The notes under the pieces are model-generated. The model did no database searches. It was not told where the DNA came from and saw only the letters and a program-made list of their open reading frames with translations. This document shows positions 1 through 7,428 of a DNA stretch of 64,000 nucleotides, one piece after another; within the stretch, counting starts at the first letter, position 1; each line of letters opens with the position of its first letter. Source of the DNA: Desulfitobacterium sp050251735 (GTDB lineage Bacteria > Bacillota > Desulfitobacteriia > Desulfitobacteriales > Desulfitobacteriaceae); NCBI GenBank assembly GCA_050251735.1, contig JBFWMF010000020.1, positions 3,633 through 67,632 of the forward strand, in the 5' to 3' direction. The position numbers were made by a program, and so were the translations under genes.

Positions 1-1
1 A

Positions 2-1786
2 CCAAGAGTTCAGCTAATCAAAGGGATTTACCTTTCTGATCGCGGTGACTTTTACCAAGCAGAAAAATACCTCAGAGGAGTAATGCCCCAGTTGATAAGC
101 GAAGAGAAGGATTTGTATATACTGGCCATGACCCATTCGGCAAGAGTACTGCGCAATAGGGCTTCCTTCGCGGAGAGCAATGCTTGTCTGGATAGCCTGC
201 TACCCATGCTGGAAGGCGCACCCATGACAGCTTGGTACGGAGTTGTAATTGAAAAGATTCACAACTTGACTCTCATGTCCCAGTTATTTGAGGCCATGGA
301 TTTAACGATGGCGATGATGAATAAATGCTTAGTGAACGGTGACTTAAGAATTAAGGGCTGGTTTGAGCGCTATCTCACGGTGATTTATTTTTATAAAGGA
401 GATTATAAAAATTGTTTGAAGGCTTATGAAAAGTCTCTAGCTATTCCGCAAGAAGAGCAGGATCAGCTGATGCGCCATGGCGTGGGAGTCTATGCGGCTA
501 AAGCTTATCAGATCGTCGGGCAGGAAGAAAAGGCATTACCCCTGTTAAATACGGAGCTTTATCGGATGCGCCAATTGGGGCTTCATGAAGAATTTAGCAT
601 CAATTATCTGTTGTATGCCGAAATCCTTCATACTTCAGAGCAGTTAAAATATTACTTGGGAGAAGTTGCTGATTTTTCAGTCACTGATCGTTATCTAAAC
701 ATGGCGGAAGAATATGCTATATTAAATCGCAACACCCGCGAACACTGGCTATTTGTGAAGATATGGAAGGCTTGTACGGAAATCTTAGAACAGCCGGCGA
801 AAACTGAGGAAATTATCACTGGAATAATTATACTTATTCAAGAAACCACACCCTTTTTTCAGACCGTGGCCTATGGACGGATGGCAAATGCCCTGCAAGT
901 GCTAAAGAAGGATAAGGAGCAGTATATAGAATACTATAAAAAATCGATCACTATTGGCGAAAGAATTGGCTGCTATGCCTATGCAACCCTTGCTTATGGC
1001 AAGCTAGCGGCCATCTATTTGGCAGAAGGTGATGAAAAGCAGGCTCAGAACTATACTCATCGCTTTCTGGAGCTTTCCCGCCAATATGATCACCGCTACT
1101 ACATGCGCTTTAAGCCGCTTTTTGCAACTGTCTTGAAGCAAGCAGCAGATGCAGGCATCATGCCGGAATATACCCGCGAGCTCCTCAACTATGGAGGATA
1201 TATGAGTGCTAGGGTCTATATCAACACCCTAGGGACCTTTTATATGGCACCTGCTTATGAACGGAAAAGCCCGATTAAAATCCGCACACAGAAAGCTCGT
1301 GAGCTTTTAGCTTATTTATTAGAGCATCGTGAAGGAGTCAGTAAAGAAAATATTTTCAACGACCTGTGGTGGGACAGCGAGGCAAATGTGACTAGTTTAT
1401 TTCATACCCGCCGCGGTGAAATAAGACGGGCCTTTGAGAGCGTAGGTGCCGGTAATCCCATCGTATATGAGCGTGGTTTGTACCATCTGAAGATGGCTGA
1501 AATTAGTTGTGATCTCGATGCTTTCCAGCAAGCCGCAACTGCTTTTGTCCAGCAGCCAAGCTTTGGCAATGCCCAAAAGGTTGTGGAACATTACACCGGT
1601 CGCTATCTGAATGACTTGGAGGCACTTTGGGCAGAAAGTTCAAGGCTTCGCCTGGAGGAACTCTTTCTTAGTGCAGCGGTAGTCCTTCAGAAAGGCTATG
1701 CAGAATCAGGGGAAAAATCCAAAGCTAGAGAGTTGACACAGCGGTGTTCGAAGATGGGATGTTCCATCGCGAGCATTGAAAACTAA
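2..1786 (+). CDS. TPR-repeat regulator with C-terminal winged helix/BTAD-like region (5' truncated)
   Basis: The frame is open from base 2, so the gene begins left of the window; the in-frame ATG at 83 falls inside helical repeat sequence and is unlikely to be the start. Most of the protein is TPR-like helix pairs (for example YKGDYKNCLKAYEKSLAI and AIYLAEGDEKQA). From about residue 399 (counted from ATG 83) there is an OmpR/SARP-like winged helix (IRTQKARELLAYLLEHREG, then LFHTRRGEIRRAF), followed by a helical tail like the bacterial transcriptional activator domain. Proteins of this layout are cytoplasmic DNA-binding regulators, often with an upstream NTPase domain as in MalT-type activators; that part would lie outside the window. 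A terminator follows, so it is not co-transcribed with the RiPP genes, but its position makes it a candidate regulator of them. The family call is good; the target is inference. Confidence 0.75.
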   Translation, partial: PRVQLIKGIYLSDRGDFYQAEKYLRGVMPQLISEEKDLYILAMTHSARVLRNRASFAESNACLDSLLPMLEGAPMTAWYGVVIEKIHNLTLMSQLFEAMDLTMAMMNKCLVNGDLRIKGWFERYLTVIYFYKGDYKNCLKAYEKSLAIPQEEQDQLMRHGVGVYAAKAYQIVGQEEKALPLLNTELYRMRQLGLHEEFSINYLLYAEILHTSEQLKYYLGEVADFSVTDRYLNMAEEYAILNRNTREHWLFVKIWKACTEILEQPAKTEEIITGIIILIQETTPFFQTVAYGRMANALQVLKKDKEQYIEYYKKSITIGERIGCYAYATLAYGKLAAIYLAEGDEKQAQNYTHRFLELSRQYDHRYYMRFKPLFATVLKQAADAGIMPEYTRELLNYGGYMSARVYINTLGTFYMAPAYERKSPIKIRTQKARELLAYLLEHREGVSKENIFNDLWWDSEANVTSLFHTRRGEIRRAFESVGAGNPIVYERGLYHLKMAEISCDLDAFQQAATAFVQQPSFGNAQKVVEHYTGRYLNDLEALWAESSRLRLEELFLSAAVVLQKGYAESGEKSKARELTQRCSKMGCSIASIEN

Positions 1787-1819
1787 TTATGAACGCAAAG
1801 AGTAACTCAAAGTTAACAT

Positions 1820-1860
1820 AAAAAGAGGAAGACCAGATTAGATTTGGTTTTCCTCTTTTT
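1820..1860 (+). terminator. Rho-independent terminator after the TPR regulator
   Basis: A 16-bp stem (1820-1835 with 1845-1860, one G-T pair) with a 9-base loop ends in a run of five T. It separates the regulator from the sigma factor gene. Confidence 0.85.
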
Positions 1861-1933
1861 ATGTCTCACACCAACAAACGTTTTCAATTCCACTAGGGTA
1901 ATTTAAAAAATATGGTGGTACTTTTGGTGGTAG

Positions 1934-2557
1934 TTGGGTTTTTATAATCAGACTACGAACAAAAGTTTTCAGATCGAGGGGGGACCGGCCATATTTACTC
2001 AAGGGTCAGGAAGAGCGTTGATTGAACTTGCCGAAAACGATGAGACCTCCTTTACAGATTTGTACAATTGTTACTTTCCTCGGATTAATAATTATGTGCA
2101 TTATCGGGTGGCTGATTATCATGACGCCGAAGACCTGGTCAGCCAAATCGTCGAAAAAGTGTTTACTAAAAATCACTATTACCAAAAGGACAAAGCCCCA
2201 TTTTCTGTCTGGCTTTTTCGTATTGCTCGGAATACCATCACAGATTACTATCGAAGTCGCAAGGGAGTACATATTATTTCCCTCGATGAATATACCAAAA
2301 ATATTGTAGCTCGTGAGCCGGATCCGGTAACTATAGTGGAATTAAATGAGATCCAACATCACCTCCTTAAGGCCATTGCTTGCTTAAGCCAACGTGAACA
2401 AGAGATTATTGCTTTGAAGTTCTGGAGTGGCCTAAGTAATCGTGAGATCGCCAAACTTGTTGACATCAGCGAAAGCAATACAGGTGTTATTCTCTTTCGG
2501 GCCATGCGACAGCTGCGCATAATCTTGGCAAGCCAAGGGATGTGTATCTATGAATGA
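1934..2557 (+). CDS. ECF-like RNA polymerase sigma factor
   Basis: The product has a sigma-70 region 2 (SFTDLYNCYFPRINNYV, then DAEDLVSQIVEKVF and FSVWLFRIARNTITDYYR) and a region 4 helix-turn-helix (LSQREQEIIALKFW, LSNREIAKLVDISESN) with nothing between but a short linker, the layout of extracytoplasmic-function sigma factors. It would direct RNA polymerase to a small regulon, probably including the RiPP genes beside it. Its 3' end overlaps the next gene by 8 bases, as for sigma/anti-sigma pairs. The start is uncertain: TTG 1934 has only a weak GGTGG upstream, whereas the best ribosome site (GGGGGGA, 1978-1984) precedes an in-frame ATA at 1991; TTG 2018 is another choice. Conserved sequence begins around base 2025, so all options keep the domains. 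Confidence 0.85.
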   Translation: MGFYNQTTNKSFQIEGGPAIFTQGSGRALIELAENDETSFTDLYNCYFPRINNYVHYRVADYHDAEDLVSQIVEKVFTKNHYYQKDKAPFSVWLFRIARNTITDYYRSRKGVHIISLDEYTKNIVAREPDPVTIVELNEIQHHLLKAIACLSQREQEIIALKFWSGLSNREIAKLVDISESNTGVILFRAMRQLRIILASQGMCIYE

Positions 2558-2921
2558 GAGGCAGCAGGCGGAAGCTTATATGATTTATCTCGAGCAGATT
2601 ATTGCCGGAGAAAAAGACCTAGGACTGGTGGAGGATCCTGAAATTCGAAAGCTATTATTCCTAGCTCAAACGATGCTGACCCATGACTTAAGTGCTAAAA
2701 GTAAGATACGCGATAGCTTAAAGGAGAAAATTTTAGCCCAACTAGACCAAGCCAAATCGGTTGACTTAAAGCAATTCAGTGGAGATGAAGAATTAGGTGA
2801 AGAGGATTTGGATTATGTTGCTGCAGGTTTTTCTCAGCAGCTTGGTTGGCAAGAATGCCCGAGATGTGGTTCAAGGTCAAGGAATATTACTGTGGACGGC
2901 CGATGCCCAAACTGTAAATAA
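2550..2921 (+). CDS. Anti-sigma-like protein with leader-like GG motif and C-terminal zinc ribbon
   Basis: Overlaps the sigma gene (ATGAATGA junction), so translation is coupled. Residues 1-65 resemble the helical N-terminus of soluble anti-sigma factors (EIRKLLFLAQTML, then SKIRDSLKEKILAQL). Residues 79-93 read DEELGEEDLDYVAAG, closely matching the end of Nif11-type leaders (compare DSELDAVAGG in the next gene). Residues 103-122 form a four-cysteine zinc ribbon, CPRC and CPNC. There is no membrane segment. I infer an anti-sigma factor for the upstream sigma; the leader-like segment raises the possibility that the exporter's C39 peptidase cleaves it, releasing the 30-residue zinc-ribbon tail. 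It could instead be a second, atypical precursor peptide. I do not recognise a named family for the whole protein. Confidence 0.6.
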   Translation: MNERQQAEAYMIYLEQIIAGEKDLGLVEDPEIRKLLFLAQTMLTHDLSAKSKIRDSLKEKILAQLDQAKSVDLKQFSGDEELGEEDLDYVAAGFSQQLGWQECPRCGSRSRNITVDGRCPNCK

Positions 2922-2982
2922 CCATTGCGAAAGTCAAAAAGTTTTGTCTTAAGCTATTGTAATACTATCCTGAGAAAATCGT

Positions 2983-3022
2983 ATTAACTGTTGAAAAGGT
3001 TAATCTGTGTACAGGGTACACA
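2983..3022. promoter_or_regulatory. Two dyad elements ahead of the precursor gene
   Basis: ATTAAC (2983-2988) and GTTAAT (2999-3004) form a perfect dyad with a 10-base spacer. Directly after it lies a perfect 7-bp palindrome with a 3-base centre, TGTGTAC-AGG-GTACACA (3006-3022). The second ends nine bases before the ribosome site AGGAGGG (3029-3036 region). Either could be an operator; the second could also fold in the mRNA just upstream of the ribosome site. No convincing sigma-A promoter is seen (weak TTGTAA/TATTAA with 19 bases between). Confidence 0.5.
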
Positions 3023-3042
3023 AAAAATAGGAGGGAATATTA

Positions 3043-3282
3043 ATGAGTATCGAATCCGCAAAAGCATTCATGGAGAAAATGAAAACCGATCAGGACTTTG
3101 CCAAGAAAGTTATGGCAGCCAAGGACGCGGAAGAACGTAGGGTACTGGTAAAGGAGGCAGGCTTCGATTTTAGCGCTGAAGAACTAAAGGATCTAGGCGA
3201 TGAAATGAGTGACAGTGAGTTAGATGCTGTTGCCGGGGGCGGTTGCGTTCTGGATTCCTGTGGCTTAAGAGAACTATTCTAA
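3043..3282 (+). CDS. Nif11-type RiPP precursor peptide
   Basis: A 79-residue protein with a typical Nif11-derived leader: SIESAKAFMEKMKTDQDFAK, later EAGFDFSAEELKDL, ending in MSDSELDAVAGG. The double-glycine site (Gly65-Gly66) is what C39 peptidases of NHLM exporters cleave after. The predicted core is residues 67-79, GCVLDSCGLRELF, with Cys68 and Cys73. Known relatives are leader-dependent substrates of radical SAM, lanthionine or cyclodehydratase enzymes; the only modification enzyme here is the convergent radical SAM protein, so thioether or other C-centred crosslinks are most likely. The start ATG has a clear AGGAGGG site. No second Nif11 gene is seen in the window. The identity of the leader is secure; the product is unknown. 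Confidence 0.9.
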   Translation: MSIESAKAFMEKMKTDQDFAKKVMAAKDAEERRVLVKEAGFDFSAEELKDLGDEMSDSELDAVAGGGCVLDSCGLRELF

Positions 3283-3347
3283 GACGACTCTTTAACAGCA
3301 ACCCAAAGGACTGAGTGGATTCAAACAAGGTTAGTCTAGTAGAACAA

Positions 3348-3413
3348 AGGCGACCACAGGTCGACCCTACAACGTAGGTATTCCAATATGTAGGGAAGCA
3401 TCTCTGGTCGCCT
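3348..3413 (+). terminator. Large hairpin after the precursor gene, possible terminator
   Basis: AGGCGACCA (3348-3356) pairs perfectly with TGGTCGCCT (3405-3413). Inside, CCTAC (366-370 of this kilobase) can pair either with GTAGG at 3374-3378 or with GTAGG at 3390-3394, so two folds are possible. It is followed by GTTTACT, a poor T-run, so termination may be weak. Confidence 0.55.
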
Positions 3414-3470
3414 GTTTACTACACATTATCTACCAATGAAAACGAAAAATGTACTTTCTTATACGTATAA

Positions 3471-3501
3471 AATAAGGGAGCGGTGTGAAATCACAGCTCC
3501 C
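3471..3501 (-). terminator. Terminator of the radical SAM gene
   Basis: On the minus strand GGGAGC/GCTCCC (3476-3481 with 3496-3501) and an inner GTG/CAC form a hairpin followed by TTATTTTAT. It lies 43 bases past the maturase stop codon. Confidence 0.7.
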
Positions 3502-3543
3502 CTGTTTCATGTCGGACAATTGTCTGATTGCCATTTATACTTA

Positions 3544-4941
3544 TTAAAAATCCAGAGGGCAGGGTTTGGGAGGAATAATTTGTTCATTGACCAAAAAAGC
3601 TTGGTCATCAGGGCTGAGGTTTGACACAATGACTGCTGCCAGTTCTAGTTCACGACGTCTGAGATGGCAGATCTCTTCTGAGGGAATGTCTGAGGAGCCG
3701 CTGGAGCTAAGATTATCATGCAGACAGCCACCCGCACAATAGTGGCTGGCAAAGCAGGATGCGCAGTTTGCCTGAGAGACTAGGGGGCTTTGGAGATAAC
3801 CATCTCGGTTGAATTTCTCATCACCCACATGGCCCATTTTATAGTCATCATTGCCTACAAAGCGATGACAGGGATAGATATCTCCCGTTACAGATACACC
3901 GACCATCTTGCGACCGACACCGCAAAAATGATATCTATGGCGATTGTGTAGCAAGGCTACCATACCGTGGTAAATCCCATAGCCAGCGCTGCTTGCCTTC
4001 AAACTTCGGAGGATCTCTTTATCTCTACTTCGGATATGGAGTAACCAGGTTGCCGCTTCTTGCTCTAAAGCTTGAAGTTGTAGTTGAATTTTGCGGATGC
4101 TGTTGTTTTTATCAGACTCATCAGTGAAGAGGGAGTGGGAAGCTGGAGCAAGGGAGAAGGTGGTAAATCCTATGTCTTGCAGGGTATCCTTAATAAGTTG
4201 TGGATCGGTATCACCCCAAAGAACTGCATGTCCGGAAGTTTTAGGAGCGAGAGCTAGCAGTTTTTTAATTTTCGGCACAACCGAGTCATAAGAACCCTGA
4301 CCGTTGACAAAAGGACGTTGGGCATCTTGGATCTCCTTTGGTCCATCAAAGCTAATCTGGACGGAAATCTGTTGCTCATTAATGAAAGACATTTTTTCCT
4401 CATCTAACAAAGTAGCATTGGTTGTCACAAAGAATTCGACTTCTTTATGGGCTTCTTGAGCTTTTTTGTTAGCATATTCCACTGTGGTTTTCATAAGGGG
4501 GAAATTGATTAGCGGCTCGCCACCAAAAAAACCCAAATACATTTTTTTCATTTTCCCCGACTTGGCGATCAACCAATCCACAGCTTGTCTGGCCGTGGTG
4601 GTGTCCATACTGCCGCCGGTTCCGTACTCGCCGCCATCGCCATAACAGTAAATACAGCGAAGGTTACAGGATTGGGTAAGGAAAAGGTACATATAAGTAA
4701 TGGGAGCGGGCTCCACAGCGGGTACTGATGTGCTTTTTTTCTTGTCTTCCTTAATTAGATTCCATGACCTGAGGAGTTCTTCTTGATCTACTGGAAGAGT
4801 TGTTTGCTGCTCCCCGATACTATGCAGGATCGATAAAAGCTCCGTGCTCACTCGATAAGCAGCCATCTTTTCGATATTTAGCAGATAATGATCACCTCGG
4901 TATTCAAACAGATGAAAGGGACTGACTTCCTTTTTGCTCAT
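3544..4941 (-). CDS. Radical SAM/SPASM peptide maturase (Nif11-class)
   Basis: 465 residues. The N-terminus (SPFHLFEYRGDHYLLNIEK) resembles the peptide-recognition segment of RiPP maturases. The radical SAM cluster motif CNLRCIYC (Cys92, Cys96, Cys99) binds the 4Fe-4S cluster that cleaves S-adenosylmethionine; GFFGGEPLINF follows. The C-terminal SPASM domain shows the expected spacing for auxiliary clusters: TGDIYPC (GX4C), then CASCFASHYCAGGC (CX2CX5CX3C) and a last Cys in EEICHL. It resembles the Nif11-class radical SAM maturase families known from TIGRFAM. It faces the precursor gene convergently, 261 bases away, which supports the precursor as substrate. The start ATG (4941) has GGGGAGAG 8 bases upstream on its strand. 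Which crosslink it makes cannot be read from sequence; a Cys-to-Asp/Glu or Cys-to-backbone thioether is my guess. Confidence 0.9.
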   Translation of the reverse strand: MSKKEVSPFHLFEYRGDHYLLNIEKMAAYRVSTELLSILHSIGEQQTTLPVDQEELLRSWNLIKEDKKKSTSVPAVEPAPITYMYLFLTQSCNLRCIYCYGDGGEYGTGGSMDTTTARQAVDWLIAKSGKMKKMYLGFFGGEPLINFPLMKTTVEYANKKAQEAHKEVEFFVTTNATLLDEEKMSFINEQQISVQISFDGPKEIQDAQRPFVNGQGSYDSVVPKIKKLLALAPKTSGHAVLWGDTDPQLIKDTLQDIGFTTFSLAPASHSLFTDESDKNNSIRKIQLQLQALEQEAATWLLHIRSRDKEILRSLKASSAGYGIYHGMVALLHNRHRYHFCGVGRKMVGVSVTGDIYPCHRFVGNDDYKMGHVGDEKFNRDGYLQSPLVSQANCASCFASHYCAGGCLHDNLSSSGSSDIPSEEICHLRRRELELAAVIVSNLSPDDQAFLVNEQIIPPKPCPLDF

Positions 4942-5309
4942 GCACTTCTCTCCCCAATGTCCATTTACTAGTTAATACGTAAAAAGCTCTGGTGCATTAC
5001 AGGAATTCCACGCATTAATGGGCCACGATGAATGATAGTATCATTCTCTGGCATCCTGAGTGTCAGCTAAGAAGCTAGATTCCCCAGTCGCCCATCCCTC
5101 AGGAGGACACAATGAGCTAGTTGCTATTAGCAAAGATTATTGTAATGGTTGATCAAATCTAACGTATTAAATAGATAAGGATAAGTCTGCGGTTATTTGT
5201 AGACATGCTAAATTTTAACTTGAGATAATCTTTAACCTATTGAGTTATATCTTTGGACTTTCTTAGGCTAACACGGAAGAGAGAATAATTCGGAGAGCAA
5301 GGTGTAGAT
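4942..5309. other. Divergent intergenic region between maturase and export operon
   Basis: 368 bases without a gene. It must hold the promoters of the maturase (leftward) and of the lipoprotein/exporter operon (rightward), but I find no strong sigma-A hexamers. It contains a 17-bp palindrome (5030-5046, separate entry) and CCTGAG/CTCAGG arms (about 5055-5103) that could enclose a structured leader. AGGAGG followed by ATG near 5101-5115 reads only two codons, so it is not a gene. Confidence 0.5.
5030..5046. promoter_or_regulatory. Perfect 17-bp palindrome, candidate operator
   Basis: GAATGATA-G-TATCATTC is a perfect inverted repeat with a single central base, lying between two divergent transcription units of the RiPP locus. 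Such a site would suit a dimeric regulator acting on both; the regulator is unknown. Confidence 0.5.
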
Positions 5310-6443
5310 ATGCTGAAAAGTAGAACGATCAAAAAGTCTATAGTTATAATGCTCTTTTTAGGACTCAGTCTATGGCCACAGGGATGTACTAGGGTCAACA
5401 CAAGTGAGGAAGTCCTCATCGGTGTTGCTTGGCCGTTTGCCTCCTTAGACGATTTGTTTGAAGAAGGTCTTGATTTGGCCGTTCAAGAGATTAACGATCA
5501 AGGAGGCATACAAGGCCGCAGACTGAACCTGCTCAAAGCTGATGATGAGGCAGAGCTGGAAAAGGGACTGGCCATTGCTCAAGCCTTCGCGGATAATGAA
5601 GGGATTCGAGCAGTCATCGGTCATCGCAATTCCTTTATCTCGATTCCGGCATCCTCGATTTATGATCAAGCTGGGTTGGTGATGGTATCCCCGGCCTCGA
5701 CTTCACCGGAACTTACACAGCACGATTATACCCATGTCTTTCGCAATATTCCCTCCGATGAGGAAATCGCTCGGCAACTGGCGATTTACCTTGCGGAGCA
5801 GGGTCATGAACGGATGGTTATTTATTACACTGATGACTCGTACGGCAATGGCCTGGCCAATGCTTTTGAAGACTATGCCGGTGCTCAGGGAATAACGATC
5901 GTGGATCGTTTTAATTACTATGGCAATCTGGAAGATTTAGAACGTTTGCACGATAAGTGGCAGGCTTTTGGTTTTGATGGAATTTTCATTGCCAAGATCG
6001 CGGCGGAAGAGGGGACTCAATTTTTGTTGGATGCTAGAGCTGTAAACATTGAGGTGCCATTAGTTGCTGGGAATTCATGGGACTCACTTTCTTTGACCAA
6101 TGTCACCGAGGCAAAGGCAGAAGGGTTACTGGTGGGTTCCTTCTTTAATCCCAAACTACCTAGTTCCAAAACCCAAGCCTTTGTGGAAGCCTTCCGTCAG
6201 GAATATCAGCAAGCACCCACCTCTTATGCTGCAACAGGCTATGATGCGGTCAGTTTGCTAGCAGCTGCCTTAGAAAAATCTGATTTGGCTAACCCTGCTA
6301 CAGTTGCCCAAGAATTAAGAGATTTGGGAGCATGGGAAGGCGTGATAGGGGTGCACCAGTTCAATGCGCAGGGTGATGACATTGGCGACCTGGTAGTGCT
6401 GAAGAAGGTCAAGGACGGACGTTTTGAGTATCTTAAGCATTAA
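5310..6443 (+). CDS. Leu/Ile/Val-type ABC substrate-binding lipoprotein
   Basis: 377 residues. A basic start and hydrophobic stretch (IVIMLFLGLSLWPQGC) give a signal peptide with a probable lipidated Cys26, though the residue at -3 is Pro rather than the usual Leu, so the lipobox is atypical. The rest matches type I periplasmic-binding proteins of the branched-chain amino acid family: VLIGVAWPFASLDDLFEEGL, DQGGIQGR, VIGHRNSF, VSPASTSPEL, IYYTDDSYGNGLANAF, TSYAATGYDAV. These proteins bind a small ligand outside the membrane and hand it to an ABC permease, but no permease is encoded nearby. Only 12 bases separate it from the HlyD-like exporter gene, so it is part of the export operon. It may sense or scavenge a ligand, or act in immunity or peptide handling; this is inference. 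Confidence 0.85.
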   Translation: MLKSRTIKKSIVIMLFLGLSLWPQGCTRVNTSEEVLIGVAWPFASLDDLFEEGLDLAVQEINDQGGIQGRRLNLLKADDEAELEKGLAIAQAFADNEGIRAVIGHRNSFISIPASSIYDQAGLVMVSPASTSPELTQHDYTHVFRNIPSDEEIARQLAIYLAEQGHERMVIYYTDDSYGNGLANAFEDYAGAQGITIVDRFNYYGNLEDLERLHDKWQAFGFDGIFIAKIAAEEGTQFLLDARAVNIEVPLVAGNSWDSLSLTNVTEAKAEGLLVGSFFNPKLPSSKTQAFVEAFRQEYQQAPTSYAATGYDAVSLLAAALEKSDLANPATVAQELRDLGAWEGVIGVHQFNAQGDDIGDLVVLKKVKDGRFEYLKH

Positions 6444-6455
6444 TGGGAGGTGCAG

Positions 6456-7397
6456 ATGATGAGGCAAGGGTTATTTCGTGATGTTTCTTTGACAAGACTA
6501 TCCTCTCCGGAGCAGCTTGATCAACGTATTCAGGTGACTTCACCGAAGGCTTGGCTGGCCTTAGTAGCCATCGGCCTGATTCTTGTGAGTGGGGTCGCTT
6601 GGGGACTATTAGGGAGCATCCCAACGAAAATTCAAGGACAAGGAATTCTTCTCAATAATGGGGGTGTATTTTCTCTGCAGCATCACGTCTCTGGCCGGAT
6701 TAGTGATATTCGCGTGAAGGTTGGGCAGGAGATAAAGCAAGGTGATGTCGTTGCGAGAATTGAGCAACCAGAGTTAATTTCTCAAATCAATGAACTATTA
6801 AGCAGCCAAGCTGCTATGGAGAACAACGGGCAAGGAGAAGATCCAACTTATGCCGAAATCGTAACCCGGATACAGCAGCTCCGCAGTGAACTGGTCTACC
6901 GAACTCAAATAGTATCAGAAATTGATGGTCGTATCTTAGAGATAAATATGAGCAAAGGAAGTATTATCAAACCAGGAGATACGCTGGCGACCCTTGAGCA
7001 GTATGGTGATACAGTCAAGCTGGAAGCAGTGGTGTATGTTCCGGCCGAACAAGGTGGACTGATCCGTCCCGGTATGGAATGTCAGATTTCCCCGACTACG
7101 GTCAACAAAGAAGAGTACGGCTACTTATTAGGGAGAGTAAATACTGTCGCAGAGTATCCGGCGACTGCCCAGAGTATGTTGCAAACCCTGGGTAATGAAA
7201 ACCTGGTTGCGTTATTAGCTGGGCAAGGTGCTCCCCTATTGGTGAAGATTGACTTGGTTCCCGATAGCGCCAACGAAAGCGGCTATCGCTGGTCATCTCC
7301 CACAGGCCCCCCCATGTCCTTTCAGAGTGGGACCATCATAACCTCAGAGATTATCACCCAGCGGGAGAAACCCATTCAGAAAGTCATACCCTTTTAA
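6456..7397 (+). CDS. NHLM-type export system membrane fusion (HlyD-like) protein
   Basis: About 313 residues, with one N-terminal membrane segment (WLALVAIGLILVSGVAWGLL) and a biotinyl-lipoyl-like half-domain on each side of a short helical hairpin (HHVSGRISDIRVKVGQEIKQ, later IDGRILEINMSKGSIIKPGD). This is the adaptor of Nif11/nitrile-hydratase-leader peptide exporters, linking the inner ABC transporter to the cell surface. It is short for HlyD proteins but normal for the NHLM group. ATG 6456 was chosen because GGGAGG lies 5 bases upstream; ATG 6459 is equally good. It sits between the lipoprotein gene and the peptidase-ABC gene in one operon. Confidence 0.85.
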   Translation: MMRQGLFRDVSLTRLSSPEQLDQRIQVTSPKAWLALVAIGLILVSGVAWGLLGSIPTKIQGQGILLNNGGVFSLQHHVSGRISDIRVKVGQEIKQGDVVARIEQPELISQINELLSSQAAMENNGQGEDPTYAEIVTRIQQLRSELVYRTQIVSEIDGRILEINMSKGSIIKPGDTLATLEQYGDTVKLEAVVYVPAEQGGLIRPGMECQISPTTVNKEEYGYLLGRVNTVAEYPATAQSMLQTLGNENLVALLAGQGAPLLVKIDLVPDSANESGYRWSSPTGPPMSFQSGTIITSEIITQREKPIQKVIPF

Positions 7398-7428
7398 AAT
7401 ATGGAGGCGGAAGGGAGGGAGAAATTAG

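Noticed and set aside
3436..3624. 62-residue frame between precursor and maturase as a second peptide
   Set aside because: It runs over the maturase terminator and into the maturase gene on the opposite strand, and has no leader features.
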